Assembly: GCA_021803645.1 (NCBI GenBank)
Contig: JAJZLI010000027.1
Location: forward strand, 1 to 22,838
DNA: 22,838 bases
Reading direction: 5' to 3'
From: a bacterium
GTDB taxonomy: Bacteria > Patescibacteriota > Dojkabacteria > JAKAPS01 > JAJZLI01
Positions 7,767-15,008 of this stretch are shown here, piece by piece. The notes under the pieces were generated by a model. The model was not told the DNA's origin. It saw only the letters and a list, made by a program, of their open reading frames with translations, and made no database searches. Position 1 is the stretch's first letter. Each line of letters starts with the position of its first letter. The position numbers and the translations under genes are program-made.

Positions 7767-9290
7767 TTAATTTGCCTTTGCAGTTGCCCTTGTTTCTCTA
7801 ATGAGTGTAATTTGTACATACCCTGGATAAGTATTTTCCTTTTCTATTTTTTTTGCAATTTCATGTGATAATAAAACCATTTTATTATCATCAACAATAT
7901 TAGGTTTTACTATAACTCTTACTTCCCTTCCTGCATGTATTGCATAAGCTTCTGAGACCTCTGGAAAAGATTTTACTGTATCTTCTAATTTTTTAATCCT
8001 TATTGCATATACCTCTGAAGAGTTATTCCTTGCACCAGGTCTTGATCCAGATATAATATCTGCTATTTTGGTAATTGCACTTTCAGTGCATGAAGGTTCT
8101 GCCATGTCATGATGAGCAAATATTGCATTAATTACATCATCTTCTAGACCATATTTTCTACCAATTTCTGCCCCAATTTCAATATGGGATCCTTCTTGTT
8201 CTGCCGTTACAACCTTACCTATATCATGGAATAGAGCACATTTTTTTGATAAATAAACATTTGCACCTATACTTTCTGCTATATTTGCTGCAATTCTTAC
8301 CATTTCCATTGTATGAACACCCAAGTTTTGTCCATAGCTATACCTATATTTCATTCTTCCTAAAAGAGCTACAAGTTCTGGATTTAAATTTGACATTCCT
8401 GACTCATAGACAATTTTTTCTCCATATTTTTTAATCTCTCTAGCAATATCTTCTTTCGCCTTTGCTACCATTTCTTCAATTTTTCCTGGGTGTATTCTTT
8501 TATCTTCTATTAATTTCTTCATAGCAAGTATTGCTATTTCTCTCCTGTATGGGTCGAAGCATGATATAGTGATGCTACCTGGCACATCATCTATTATTAA
8601 ATCAACCCCAGTTGCTTTCTCAAAAGCCCTTATGTTCCTACCTTCCTTTCCTATAATTTTCCCCTTTATATCATCATTTGGCAGATCCAGTATGTATGTT
8701 GTTGCTGGTGCAACATAATCACTAACTGTTTGCTCCATTGCATTAATTAAAATTGTTTTTGCTTTCTCCTCTGCTTGTAATTTTATTTCTTCTTCTAAAA
8801 CCCTTATTTTCTTTGCTTTTTCTCCTGTCAATTCTGTTTCAACCTGCTCGATTAGTAATTTTTTTGCATCTTCTTTTGTTAGTGAGGAAATTTCTTCAAG
8901 TTTACCTTCTAAATTTCTTTTTATATTTTCTGCTTCCTCTCTAAGTTTTTCAACTTGGGTTTCTTTTTCTTCAATTCTTCCTGCCCTAACGTCAATTTCT
9001 CTGCTACGTTTATCTATCATTTCCTCTCTTTGAGATAGGTTTTTTTGTATTTCTAATTGTTTATTCTCGGCATCCCTAACAATTGAAAGTGCCTTATTTT
9101 TTGCAGAGTATATTATTTCTTTCGCCCTTTCAGACGCAATCTCAATTTCTTTGCCTTCTGGGATTTTCTTGGCTTTTTCGATATCTTCTTTTAATTTTTT
9201 TTCTTGATTAGAGAATTTTTTTTGTTTGTAGTATAGGGTACCCCCAGCAGCTACGGCTGCAATAGAAGTTAATATTGTAATTATTATCAT
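7767..9290 (-). CDS. rny: Ribonuclease Y
   Basis: This is a membrane-anchored endoribonuclease that begins mRNA decay. The 507 residues follow the family order. An N-terminal membrane helix (about 1-17) is followed by a long Lys/Glu-rich coiled coil (about 20-185). Then come a KH domain with IIGKEGRNIRAFEKATGVD and an HD domain with LFHDIGK plus the later H residues (FAHHD). The length matches the usual 510-520. It is upstream of aspS with a 3-nt gap and diverges from fmt by 85 bp. No Shine-Dalgarno is obvious before the ATG, and the start is fixed by the membrane helix. Confidence 0.97.
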   Translation of the reverse strand: MIIITILTSIAAVAAGGTLYYKQKKFSNQEKKLKEDIEKAKKIPEGKEIEIASERAKEIIYSAKNKALSIVRDAENKQLEIQKNLSQREEMIDKRSREIDVRAGRIEEKETQVEKLREEAENIKRNLEGKLEEISSLTKEDAKKLLIEQVETELTGEKAKKIRVLEEEIKLQAEEKAKTILINAMEQTVSDYVAPATTYILDLPNDDIKGKIIGKEGRNIRAFEKATGVDLIIDDVPGSITISCFDPYRREIAILAMKKLIEDKRIHPGKIEEMVAKAKEDIAREIKKYGEKIVYESGMSNLNPELVALLGRMKYRYSYGQNLGVHTMEMVRIAANIAESIGANVYLSKKCALFHDIGKVVTAEQEGSHIEIGAEIGRKYGLEDDVINAIFAHHDMAEPSCTESAITKIADIISGSRPGARNNSSEVYAIRIKKLEDTVKSFPEVSEAYAIHAGREVRVIVKPNIVDDNKMVLLSHEIAKKIEKENTYPGYVQITLIRETRATAKAN

Positions 9291-9362
9291 AATAGTATAT
9301 CTTCATCATAAATTAAAAAGTTAATATTTATCTTAACTGTAATATTATACCAAATAATATAT

Positions 9363-9376
9363 TATAATTGCATATA
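9363..9376 (+). promoter_or_regulatory. fmt promoter with apparently leaderless start
   Basis: TATAAT at 9363-9368 lies 7 nt before the fmt ATG at 9376, so transcription would begin at or within a base of the start codon. No Shine-Dalgarno sequence precedes the ATG. The -35 region is weak. Confidence 0.5.
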
Positions 9377-10245
9377 TGAGTCAAGAAATAAAAATTGTAT
9401 TTTTTGGATCGGATGATTTTTCATCTAAAGTACTCTGCTTTCTCATGTCCAAATTTCAAATCTCCTGTTGTGTTGTGAAAAATAACATAGATAGTGATTT
9501 TGCTAATTTTGCAAGATCAAATGGTATCAAGGTTGTTGTATTTAAGGAATTGAATAAGGATATTTTAAAAAAATCTGATTTTGCAATTGTAGCTTCCTTT
9601 GGAAAGATTATTGGTGAAGATTTGCTTAATCTTACAGAATTCATTAATGTTCATGGGTCATATCTTCCTCAACTTAGAGGGGCTACTCCAGTACAGACAT
9701 CTTTGCTTTTAGGTTCTACGTCAGGTGGAGTTACTATTATGAAAATGTCTAAAGGTATGGATGAAGGAGATATTCTAAAACAGAAAAAAATAATGATTAC
9801 TGAGGGTGATAATTATCATATTCTACGAGATAGGGTTGGCATGATTGGTGGTGAGTTATTGGTTGATGTTTTAGAAAACATTAAATCTATTATTCCTACC
9901 AAACAAAACAGTATGGATGCTACCTATTGTTTTACAAATGATTTTAGTTACGAGAATGCTAGAATTGATTGGTTGGATAGATCCGAAGATATTAAGAATA
10001 AAGTTAGAGCTTTCTATCCTGCATGGACAATGTTTGGAGGTACTGGTGTAAATATCTATGATACAGAGGTATCTGATATTGAATCTGATATACCCGGGAA
10101 GATATTGCCTTTGTCTAAAGATTTATATATTGGTTGTGCTGATTTTTATTTAAAGGTTTTAAAAATACAAAGATTCTCTAAGAAAATATTGTCAGGCACA
10201 GATTTTAAGAATGGAATCCAAAATAAAGATATAAAATTTGTTTAA
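9376..10245 (+). CDS. fmt: Methionyl-tRNA formyltransferase
   Basis: The enzyme transfers the formyl group of 10-formyltetrahydrofolate to initiator Met-tRNA. The 289 residues carry the formyltransferase core. INVHGSYLPQLRGATPVQTS (residues about 92-111) includes the catalytic N-x-H and the LP-x-x-RG-x-x-P folate site, and GMDEGDIL supplies the catalytic aspartate. A C-terminal domain starts near DWLDRSEDIKNKVRAFYPAW, the usual tRNA-binding part. It is slightly shorter than the usual 310 residues. It stands alone on the plus strand, divergent from rny, with a TATAAT box so close that the message looks leaderless. Confidence 0.96.
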   Translation: MSQEIKIVFFGSDDFSSKVLCFLMSKFQISCCVVKNNIDSDFANFARSNGIKVVVFKELNKDILKKSDFAIVASFGKIIGEDLLNLTEFINVHGSYLPQLRGATPVQTSLLLGSTSGGVTIMKMSKGMDEGDILKQKKIMITEGDNYHILRDRVGMIGGELLVDVLENIKSIIPTKQNSMDATYCFTNDFSYENARIDWLDRSEDIKNKVRAFYPAWTMFGGTGVNIYDTEVSDIESDIPGKILPLSKDLYIGCADFYLKVLKIQRFSKKILSGTDFKNGIQNKDIKFV

Positions 10246-10282
10246 GAATATCAATGTATTAAAGTAATAATGCTGTTTATTA

Positions 10283-10705
10283 TTATTTCCTTGAGGTTAA
10301 ATATTTGTTGAGTATATCTTTTAAATTTACAAAGGAAAGTTTTGCCATTGCTTCCAGTGGGGAAAACCATGATCCCTCTAGGTTTTCATCTATCATCTCT
10401 TGTGTATCAGATTGTTCTTCACTCTTAAGAATCATTGGGAAAAATACAACCTGTTTTTTCTTCAACCTATTTTTGTCAAAAGAATCATTAAAAGTGTATG
10501 TAACTTTATATTTTTGAGTGTTATTTTCTATTGCAATATTTTGGTATCCTGTCTCTTCCATTGCTTCTCGAATTGCTGCCATCTCTGGTGTTTCTCCTTT
10601 TTCAATGTGTCCTTTGGGGAATTGATATGTCTTATCTTTTGTATTGTATATAAGAAAAATATCCCCATTATTATTTCTGATTATTCCACCAGCTGAATTT
10701 ATCAT
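10283..10705 (-). CDS. Nudix hydrolase, MutT/Ap4A hydrolase-like
   Basis: The 140-residue protein consists of one Nudix domain. The box spans residues 32-54 with G32, E38, R46-E47, E50-E51 and G53, a full match to Gx5Ex7REUxEExGU. The short length and FPKGHIEKGETPEMAAIREAMEETGY resemble small diadenosine polyphosphate or NTP hydrolases. Its ATG overlaps the secF TGA in ATGA, so it is translationally coupled to secDF although no shared function is known. Substrate is undetermined. It converges on fmt with a 37-bp gap that holds only a weak AATAAT/ATTATT inverted repeat. Confidence 0.86.
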   Translation of the reverse strand: MINSAGGIIRNNNGDIFLIYNTKDKTYQFPKGHIEKGETPEMAAIREAMEETGYQNIAIENNTQKYKVTYTFNDSFDKNRLKKKQVVFFPMILKSEEQSDTQEMIDENLEGSWFSPLEAMAKLSFVNLKDILNKYLTSRK

Positions 10706-11601
10706 TGTTTTCTATTTCTATCTTTATATTCATAGTATATTACAAGAAGTTGACTTGCGACAAATATACTAGAATATGTACCTGAAAATATACCAATAAG
10801 TAGGGCTACAGTAAACCATCTTATAGTTATTCCTCCTAATATAAATAATGCTACGAGTACAAGTAATACTGTAAATGATGTATTTAAGGATCTATTCAAG
10901 GTTTGCATAAGCGAATTATTTACTATGCTTGCAAAATCTGAGACTTCTTTTTTTAGTAGGTTTTCCCTAATTCTATCAAATACAACAATTGTATCGTGTA
11001 CTGAAAACCCAATAACAGTTAAAATTGCAGTGATAAATAATGTATCAACAGGTGCACCTAGAAAATGCCCAAGAACTGCAAATGCTCCTAGTACAATTAC
11101 TGTGTCATGTACCATTGCAAGTATTGCTGATGATCCAAATATGAAAGAGTTGGCCGGTTTTGGTACCTCTCTGAATGCCCATGCAATATATAGGATTATT
11201 CCGATCATAACAATTATTATGGAATAAATGGCATCGTTTCTAAGTTGACTTCCAATTGTCGGTCCAATAGTTGTAATACTTTGTGCTTTTCCTAGGTTAA
11301 ATTTTTTATAGATTTCATTTTGTAGTTTTGATAGTTGACTTTGAGATAAGGGAGGTACTTCTACCTGATATGTATTTACATTTTCTTTTATTATTGTACT
11401 TTGCGAATATTGTGAAGTTAAATAACTTTGAATTTGATTAATATTAATACTTCGATTTACCGTATATGTGAATGTTGTTCCTCCAGTAAAATCTATTCCT
11501 AACTTCAGACCCCATAAAAGAAGAAATACTATACTTGCGATAAGTAGAGTTGATGATATTACTATATATGTGTATTTGTGTTTAACTATATTTAAGTTCA
11601 T
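10702..11601 (-). CDS. secF: Protein translocase subunit SecF
   Basis: SecF pairs with SecD in the membrane and uses the proton gradient to complete Sec-dependent export. The N-terminus MNLNIVKHKYTYIVISS leads into helix 1. Then comes WGLKLGIDFTGGTTFTY, the SecF hallmark that starts the periplasmic domain. Five more helices follow, including VHDTIVVFDRIREN. I chose the ATG at 11601, which gives a 299-residue protein with a standard N-terminus and a 20-nt overlap with secD. An upstream in-frame ATG at 11631 would add MHLSLIKRQD and enlarge the overlap to 50 nt without a better ribosome site. The Nudix gene follows by an ATGA overlap. Confidence 0.94.
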   Translation of the reverse strand: MNLNIVKHKYTYIVISSTLLIASIVFLLLWGLKLGIDFTGGTTFTYTVNRSININQIQSYLTSQYSQSTIIKENVNTYQVEVPPLSQSQLSKLQNEIYKKFNLGKAQSITTIGPTIGSQLRNDAIYSIIIVMIGIILYIAWAFREVPKPANSFIFGSSAILAMVHDTVIVLGAFAVLGHFLGAPVDTLFITAILTVIGFSVHDTIVVFDRIRENLLKKEVSDFASIVNNSLMQTLNRSLNTSFTVLLVLVALFILGGITIRWFTVALLIGIFSGTYSSIFVASQLLVIYYEYKDRNRKQ

Positions 11602-12949
11602 ATCTTGCCTTTTTATCAGTGATAAATGCACTAAGTAAATTTCTTGTAATTGTGACTGACGTAAATAGACTTATTATTACACCAATTGCTAAAGTTATTG
11701 CAAAACCTCTAATCTCACTTGTCCCAAATAAATATAGAACCAGTGTTGTAATTAATGTTGAAACATTAGAATCTCTAATAGAATTCCATGCCCTTTTAAA
11801 CCCTAGATTGAGTACTACTTTTTCTGTTCTCCCTGAAATTCTCTCTTCTTTCATCCTTTCAAATATAAGAATATTTGCATCAACTGCCATACCAATTGAT
11901 AGTATAAACCCTGCAATTCCTTCTAATGTAAGTGTTATTGGAATAATTTTAAAAACAGCAAATGTGAGTAGAGTATAAATAATCAGAGAAAAACCAGCAA
12001 TAAGCCCTAGTGTTCTGTAATTCCAGATCATGAAGAATAATATTATTATAATCCCTATAATTCCCGCAACCAGACTTTCATTAATAGATTGACTCCCAAG
12101 TGTTGCACTAACAGTATTTTCCTCTATAAGTTTTACTGGTACAGGTAATGCCCCTGCATTCAGTTGATCTACTAATGTTTGTGCTTGTTGTAGTGAAAAA
12201 TTTCCCGTTATAATAGGTGATGAAAATGCTCCATTTGCAAGGTCACTGTTTATAACGGGATTTTCAACAACCTTTCCGTCAAGTACTATACCAATTGGTT
12301 TTCCAACATTAGCCTTTGCTAGAGCTGAAAATTTGTTCAGTCCTTCTGCTTTGAAATTAAGCTGTATACTTGGGGTTGCGCTACCTTGTTCATATACAAT
12401 AGATGCGTTTTTTAAATCTGCACCAGTTAGGTCTGTTTTAGGGTTAAAAAAACTAATAGGTATGGTTTGTAGATTTTGTAACTGTGAGGGAACGTTTGAT
12501 TTAAGTGTTAAAAATTCTAATTTTGCTGTTTCTCCAACTAATTTTTTTGCTTCGGATAAATTTTTTACACCAGCTAAATCCACTATAATCCTATTTTGGT
12601 TACCATATTTTGCAGTTGTTACTGTTGCATCTGCGATTCCATATAGGTTTACTCTATTGGAGATAACATTACGAGCTGCACTCATTGCACTACTAATTTC
12701 AGATGGTGGGATTTTAGAAGTATTAGCTAATAGTACTAATTCCGAACCGCCTTTCAAATCCAACCCTAAGCTTGGATTGAGAGATTTTACTAAAAATCCA
12801 GGGATGTTTATACTAGGATGTTCTATTGTTATTGTCTTTTTTACTCCTATAAACCCAAGGTTTATTGTAACTTTTGGCAAATCTATATAGAAGCATAGCA
12901 GGAACAATAGGACTATGAGAATGAAATAAATCTTAGACTTCTTTGTCAT
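11582..12949 (-). CDS. secD: Protein translocase subunit SecD
   Basis: The 455-residue protein has one N-terminal helix (about residues 7-25). Next is LGLDLKGGSELVL, the SecD hallmark, then a large extracytoplasmic region with the P1 domain. Five C-terminal helices include ILSIGMAVDANILIFERMKEE, the conserved functional helix with Asp and Arg. It partners SecF, whose gene overlaps its 3' end. Upstream by 61 nt is the GreA-domain gene on the same strand, with a strong hairpin between them (12975-13002), so expression may be uncoupled there. No Shine-Dalgarno lies close to the ATG. Confidence 0.95.
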   Translation of the reverse strand: MTKKSKIYFILIVLLFLLCFYIDLPKVTINLGFIGVKKTITIEHPSINIPGFLVKSLNPSLGLDLKGGSELVLLANTSKIPPSEISSAMSAARNVISNRVNLYGIADATVTTAKYGNQNRIIVDLAGVKNLSEAKKLVGETAKLEFLTLKSNVPSQLQNLQTIPISFFNPKTDLTGADLKNASIVYEQGSATPSIQLNFKAEGLNKFSALAKANVGKPIGIVLDGKVVENPVINSDLANGAFSSPIITGNFSLQQAQTLVDQLNAGALPVPVKLIEENTVSATLGSQSINESLVAGIIGIIIILFFMIWNYRTLGLIAGFSLIIYTLLTFAVFKIIPITLTLEGIAGFILSIGMAVDANILIFERMKEERISGRTEKVVLNLGFKRAWNSIRDSNVSTLITTLVLYLFGTSEIRGFAITLAIGVIISLFTSVTITRNLLSAFITDKKARYELKYS

Positions 12950-12974
12950 AGTGCATATTTTAAATTAACTCTCC

Positions 12975-13002
12975 CTTTTATGCAATCCTTGTTGTATAAA
13001 AG
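12975..13002 (-). other. Intercistronic hairpin between the greA-like gene and secD
   Basis: CTTTTAT at 12975-12981 pairs with ATAAAAG at 12996-13002. CAA (12983-12985) pairs with TTG (12992-12994) after a single mismatch, leaving a 6-nt loop. No T-run follows on the minus strand, so this is not a standard terminator. An RNA processing or attenuation element is possible. Confidence 0.4.
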
Positions 13003-13010
13003 ACATTGTG

Positions 13011-13238
13011 TTAATTTTCCACATTTACTATTCTGTATTCAATTAGGGTTGAATTGATATTTACTTGTACTTTATCTCCAGCTTTTTTACCTAGAATGGC
13101 TTGCCCTATAGGAGATAGTTTAGATATTTTTCCTTCAACTGAATTTTCTAGTTCATTAACAATTGTGTACATTCTTTTTCCTCTGCTAGATTCAATTTCA
13201 ACCTTGCACCCAACATCTACTTGCATTTTGGTTCTCAT
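13011..13238 (-). CDS. Stand-alone GreA/GreB C-terminal domain protein (Rnk-like)
   Basis: The 75-residue protein matches only the C-terminal FKBP-like domain of transcript-cleavage factors. SPIGQAILGKKAGDKVQV is the typical SPxGxALLGKxxGD signature, preceded by VDVGCKVEIESSRGKRMYTIV. The N-terminal coiled coil with the acidic tip that reaches into RNA polymerase is absent, so RNA cleavage is not expected. Rnk and similar short proteins bind RNA polymerase without cleaving. The frame upstream is open to a TAA but offers no other ATG, and AAGGGGG sits 11 nt before the chosen ATG, supporting it. M5 is an alternative start. It heads the secDF run and has operator site 2 and a TATAAA box (13292-13287) upstream. 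Confidence 0.78.
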   Translation of the reverse strand: MRTKMQVDVGCKVEIESSRGKRMYTIVNELENSVEGKISKLSPIGQAILGKKAGDKVQVNINSTLIEYRIVNVEN

Positions 13239-13286
13239 ATTAATTATCGCCCCCTTGATTAGTATGATTTCATGTTAAATTACTAT

Positions 13287-13332
13287 TTTATACCATGGTA
13301 TTCTGTTTGGTGCATTGCTATGCATAGCAAAT
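13287..13332 (-). promoter_or_regulatory. Operator site 2 and promoter of the greA-like/secDF run
   Basis: TTGCTATGCATAGCAA at 13315-13330 is a perfect palindrome, identical to site 1 over 18 bp. TATAAA on the minus strand (13292 to 13287) starts 30.5 bp from the dyad centre. RNA would start near 13280 and give a leader of about 42 nt that includes AAGGGGG. Confidence 0.6.
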
Positions 13333-13346
13333 AGTCTTATTTTAAT

Positions 13347-13390
13347 TTGCTATCCTTGGCAATGCATTCAATTTACATATATCGTATAAA
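13347..13390 (+). promoter_or_regulatory. Operator site 3 and promoter of the four-repeat gene
   Basis: TTGCTATCCTTGGCAA at 13347-13362 is centred exactly 32 bp from site 2. TATAAA at 13385-13390 begins 30.5 bp from its centre and predicts an RNA start near 13397, just before a GAAA-capped hairpin. The 15-mer AATGCATTCAATTTA (13361-13375) recurs at 15441-15455 beside site 4. Confidence 0.6.
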
Positions 13391-13396
13391 GTTGAT

Positions 13397-13550
13397 TGTA
13401 GACGAAAGTCTATAGTCCTTTGATAAGGAGGAGAGTCTCTTGGCTAACGATGAGCGCCACAGTCTTCCTGGAGGAGGTGAATATGGGTTTAAGCGAGATG
13501 GCAGTGGTCACTTTTCCATAATATATAACAATGTTGTAAAGTAAAAAAAT
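13397..13550 (+). promoter_or_regulatory. Structured, GC-rich leader of the four-repeat gene
   Basis: The predicted mRNA leader opens with TAGAC-GAAA-GTCTA (13399-13412), a 5-bp stem with a GNRA tetraloop. TCCTT-TGAT-AAGGA (13416-13429) follows, and its right arm is the Shine-Dalgarno AAGGAGG (13425-13431). Folding would hide that ribosome site. The stretch 13440-13511 is about 53% GC, far above its surroundings. The first 157 bases of the gene-free stretch 13239-13550 hold operator sites 2 and 3 and two promoters. I recognise no known riboswitch class here. Confidence 0.5.
13440..13544 (+). CDS. Possible 34-residue leader protein with TTG start
   Basis: The frame opens at TTG 8 nt after a perfect AAGGAGG and runs to TAA, 6 nt before the ATG of the four-repeat gene. 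That larger gene has no Shine-Dalgarno of its own, so coupling through this small frame would explain its translation. The product begins MANDERHSLPGGGEYGFKRD and is glycine-rich and hydrophilic, with no membrane segment. I do not recognise it. A second frame in the same DNA (ATG 13450 to 13521, 23 residues, with an internal GGAGGTG-preceded ATG at 13483) is a rival. The high GC could also reflect a structured RNA rather than protein coding. Confidence 0.4.
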   Translation: MANDERHSLPGGGEYGFKRDGSGHFSIIYNNVVK

Positions 13551-14888
13551 ATGAACATGAAAAGAAATATTGGGCATTATTTAATAAAGTTGACCCGTTC
13601 TGTAAATTATGATAAATGGCAGGAGTATTGTGACGGGTTGAAAGAATGTATATTAAAACATAATATAGTGCTTGATGATTTTCATGATAATTATTTTTGT
13701 GATTATGATACTTTTGAAAAGAAATTTGGGTGGCAAAACTATAACGAAAGGGAGTTAAATTTTTTTGAAGGCTTTATATATGAGCAAGAGAAACCTCGTT
13801 ATGAATTGGTAGATTTCACTTTATTTAAGAAATTAGTTAAAGATTTTTTTAAAGGGAAGGAGTCTATTTCACGTATATTATGTTTAACAGATATAAAAAA
13901 TACTAAGCGTTCTGGGTATTATTTTATAAAATTAGGTTCTTCCTTAAATTATGACAAATGGAAGCAATATTGTGATAGTTTAAATAAATTCTTATCTGAG
14001 TGTTATATTTCTATTGATGACATTCATAATAGCCAAGGTTCTTATAATAATAATCTTGGAGTATCAGTGGGAATGCAAAAAGCATCTGAAGGGAAATTAG
14101 ACTTTTTTGAAGGTTATTTTTATTTTACATATGGAAAATTTGATTTTTATTTATTCCAAATGTTAGTCAAAAGATTTTTCCAAAATAAAGAAAAAGTTAT
14201 ATATATCCAGAATTTAACTAATGTAAAACATAGGAAAAAAATCCGATACTATTTTATAGAATTAGATGTCTCTATGAATTATGATAAATGGCAGAAGTAT
14301 TGTGATGGATTAAAGGAGGTCTTGTACAAATATAATATATTACTTGATAATTTTTATGATAGTCATGCTATTCATTATAGTGATTTTGATATAAATTTGG
14401 GAAAGAAAATGGCAAGTGAAGGAAAATTAAATTTTTTTTCAGGATTTGTTTCTGTTACGGATAATCCGTATCAGCCTGCAGCCAAGGTTGATTTAATTTT
14501 ATTCAAGAAAATAGTTAAGAGATTTTTTAAAGGAAAAGAAAATATTGTAACCATATCAGATTTGATGAGTAAAGGAGATAGAAAAATTATTAGGCATTAC
14601 TTAATAGAATTGCAAGATTCCTTGAGTTTTGATAAATGGCAGATGTATTATGATGAATTAAGGGAATTATTGTTAAAATATAATATATTATTTTATGATT
14701 TCTTTGATAATATTTATGATATAGAAAGTGCAAAGCAAATGTCGCACGAAGGCAAATTAAGTTTTTTTGAAGGGGAAGTTTCTGTATTAGATGATCCATA
14801 TAATGGTATCGTTGATTTTTATCTATTTCAAAAATTAGTCACAATATTTTTTAAAGGAAAGGAAAATATTTTAAAGATAACAAATTAA
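13551..14888 (+). CDS. Four-repeat protein, function unknown
   Basis: The 445-residue protein is built from four divergent tandem repeats of about 110 residues starting at residues 8, 122, 232 and 348. Each unit follows the pattern YxxIxL, then NYDKWQxYCDxLxE, a KYNI-x-x-D-x-x-D stretch, ASEGKLxFFEG, and finally DxxLFxKxVKRFFKGKENI. It is rich in aromatic and charged residues and has no signal peptide or membrane segment, so it is probably cytosolic. I recognise no family; a tandem binding scaffold or an immunity- or sensor-type repeat protein is possible. No Shine-Dalgarno precedes the ATG. It lies behind operator sites 2 and 3 and the structured leader, and its stop abuts the end of the decayed acetyltransferase. 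Confidence 0.85.
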   Translation: MNMKRNIGHYLIKLTRSVNYDKWQEYCDGLKECILKHNIVLDDFHDNYFCDYDTFEKKFGWQNYNERELNFFEGFIYEQEKPRYELVDFTLFKKLVKDFFKGKESISRILCLTDIKNTKRSGYYFIKLGSSLNYDKWKQYCDSLNKFLSECYISIDDIHNSQGSYNNNLGVSVGMQKASEGKLDFFEGYFYFTYGKFDFYLFQMLVKRFFQNKEKVIYIQNLTNVKHRKKIRYYFIELDVSMNYDKWQKYCDGLKEVLYKYNILLDNFYDSHAIHYSDFDINLGKKMASEGKLNFFSGFVSVTDNPYQPAAKVDLILFKKIVKRFFKGKENIVTISDLMSKGDRKIIRHYLIELQDSLSFDKWQMYYDELRELLLKYNILFYDFFDNIYDIESAKQMSHEGKLSFFEGEVSVLDDPYNGIVDFYLFQKLVTIFFKGKENILKITN

Positions 14889-15008
14889 TTAATTCTTTTC
14901 AGTTGTTTCTGCGCGTTTTGTTTTTCTATTATTCCAATACCTGAGAAAATTATATGCCTTTTCAAGATCTGTTGGATAAATTGCAAGTATAAGTATATCC
15001 CACCTTTG
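14889..15008 (-). pseudogene. Detached 3' tail of the GNAT acetyltransferase gene
   Basis: Directly after the TAA at 15011-15009 the same frame stays open for 39 codons to TAA at 14891-14889. It would add QRWDILILAIYPTDLEKAY and more. Joined to the preceding KHRLFN, this matches the usual end of RimJ/RimL-type acetyltransferases (a tryptophan or tyrosine followed by D-x-L-x-x-AI and an acidic stretch). The tail has no start codon, so the simplest reading is a nonsense mutation in a gene that once ran from 15422 to 14889. Confidence 0.65.

Noticed and set aside
10246..10282. A shared terminator between fmt and the convergent Nudix gene.
   Set aside because: Only a weak AT-only inverted repeat (AATAAT/ATTATT) is seen, with no GC stem and no clear T-run.
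12333..12890. A 185-codon plus-strand frame opposite secD, and similar long antisense frames opposite gltX and rny.
   Set aside because: These mirror the codon structure of clear, well-conserved minus-strand genes, and their translations resemble no protein.
13399..13470. A hammerhead ribozyme or known riboswitch in the GAAA-capped leader.
   Set aside because: The CTGATGA core of hammerheads is absent and no consensus of a riboswitch class known to me is matched.
13450..13521. A 23-codon ATG frame (with an internal GGAGGTG-led ATG at 13483) in the leader of the four-repeat gene.
   Set aside because: It overlaps the TTG frame, which has the better placed ribosome site and reaches the next gene. 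Not excluded, so it is mentioned only as a rival.
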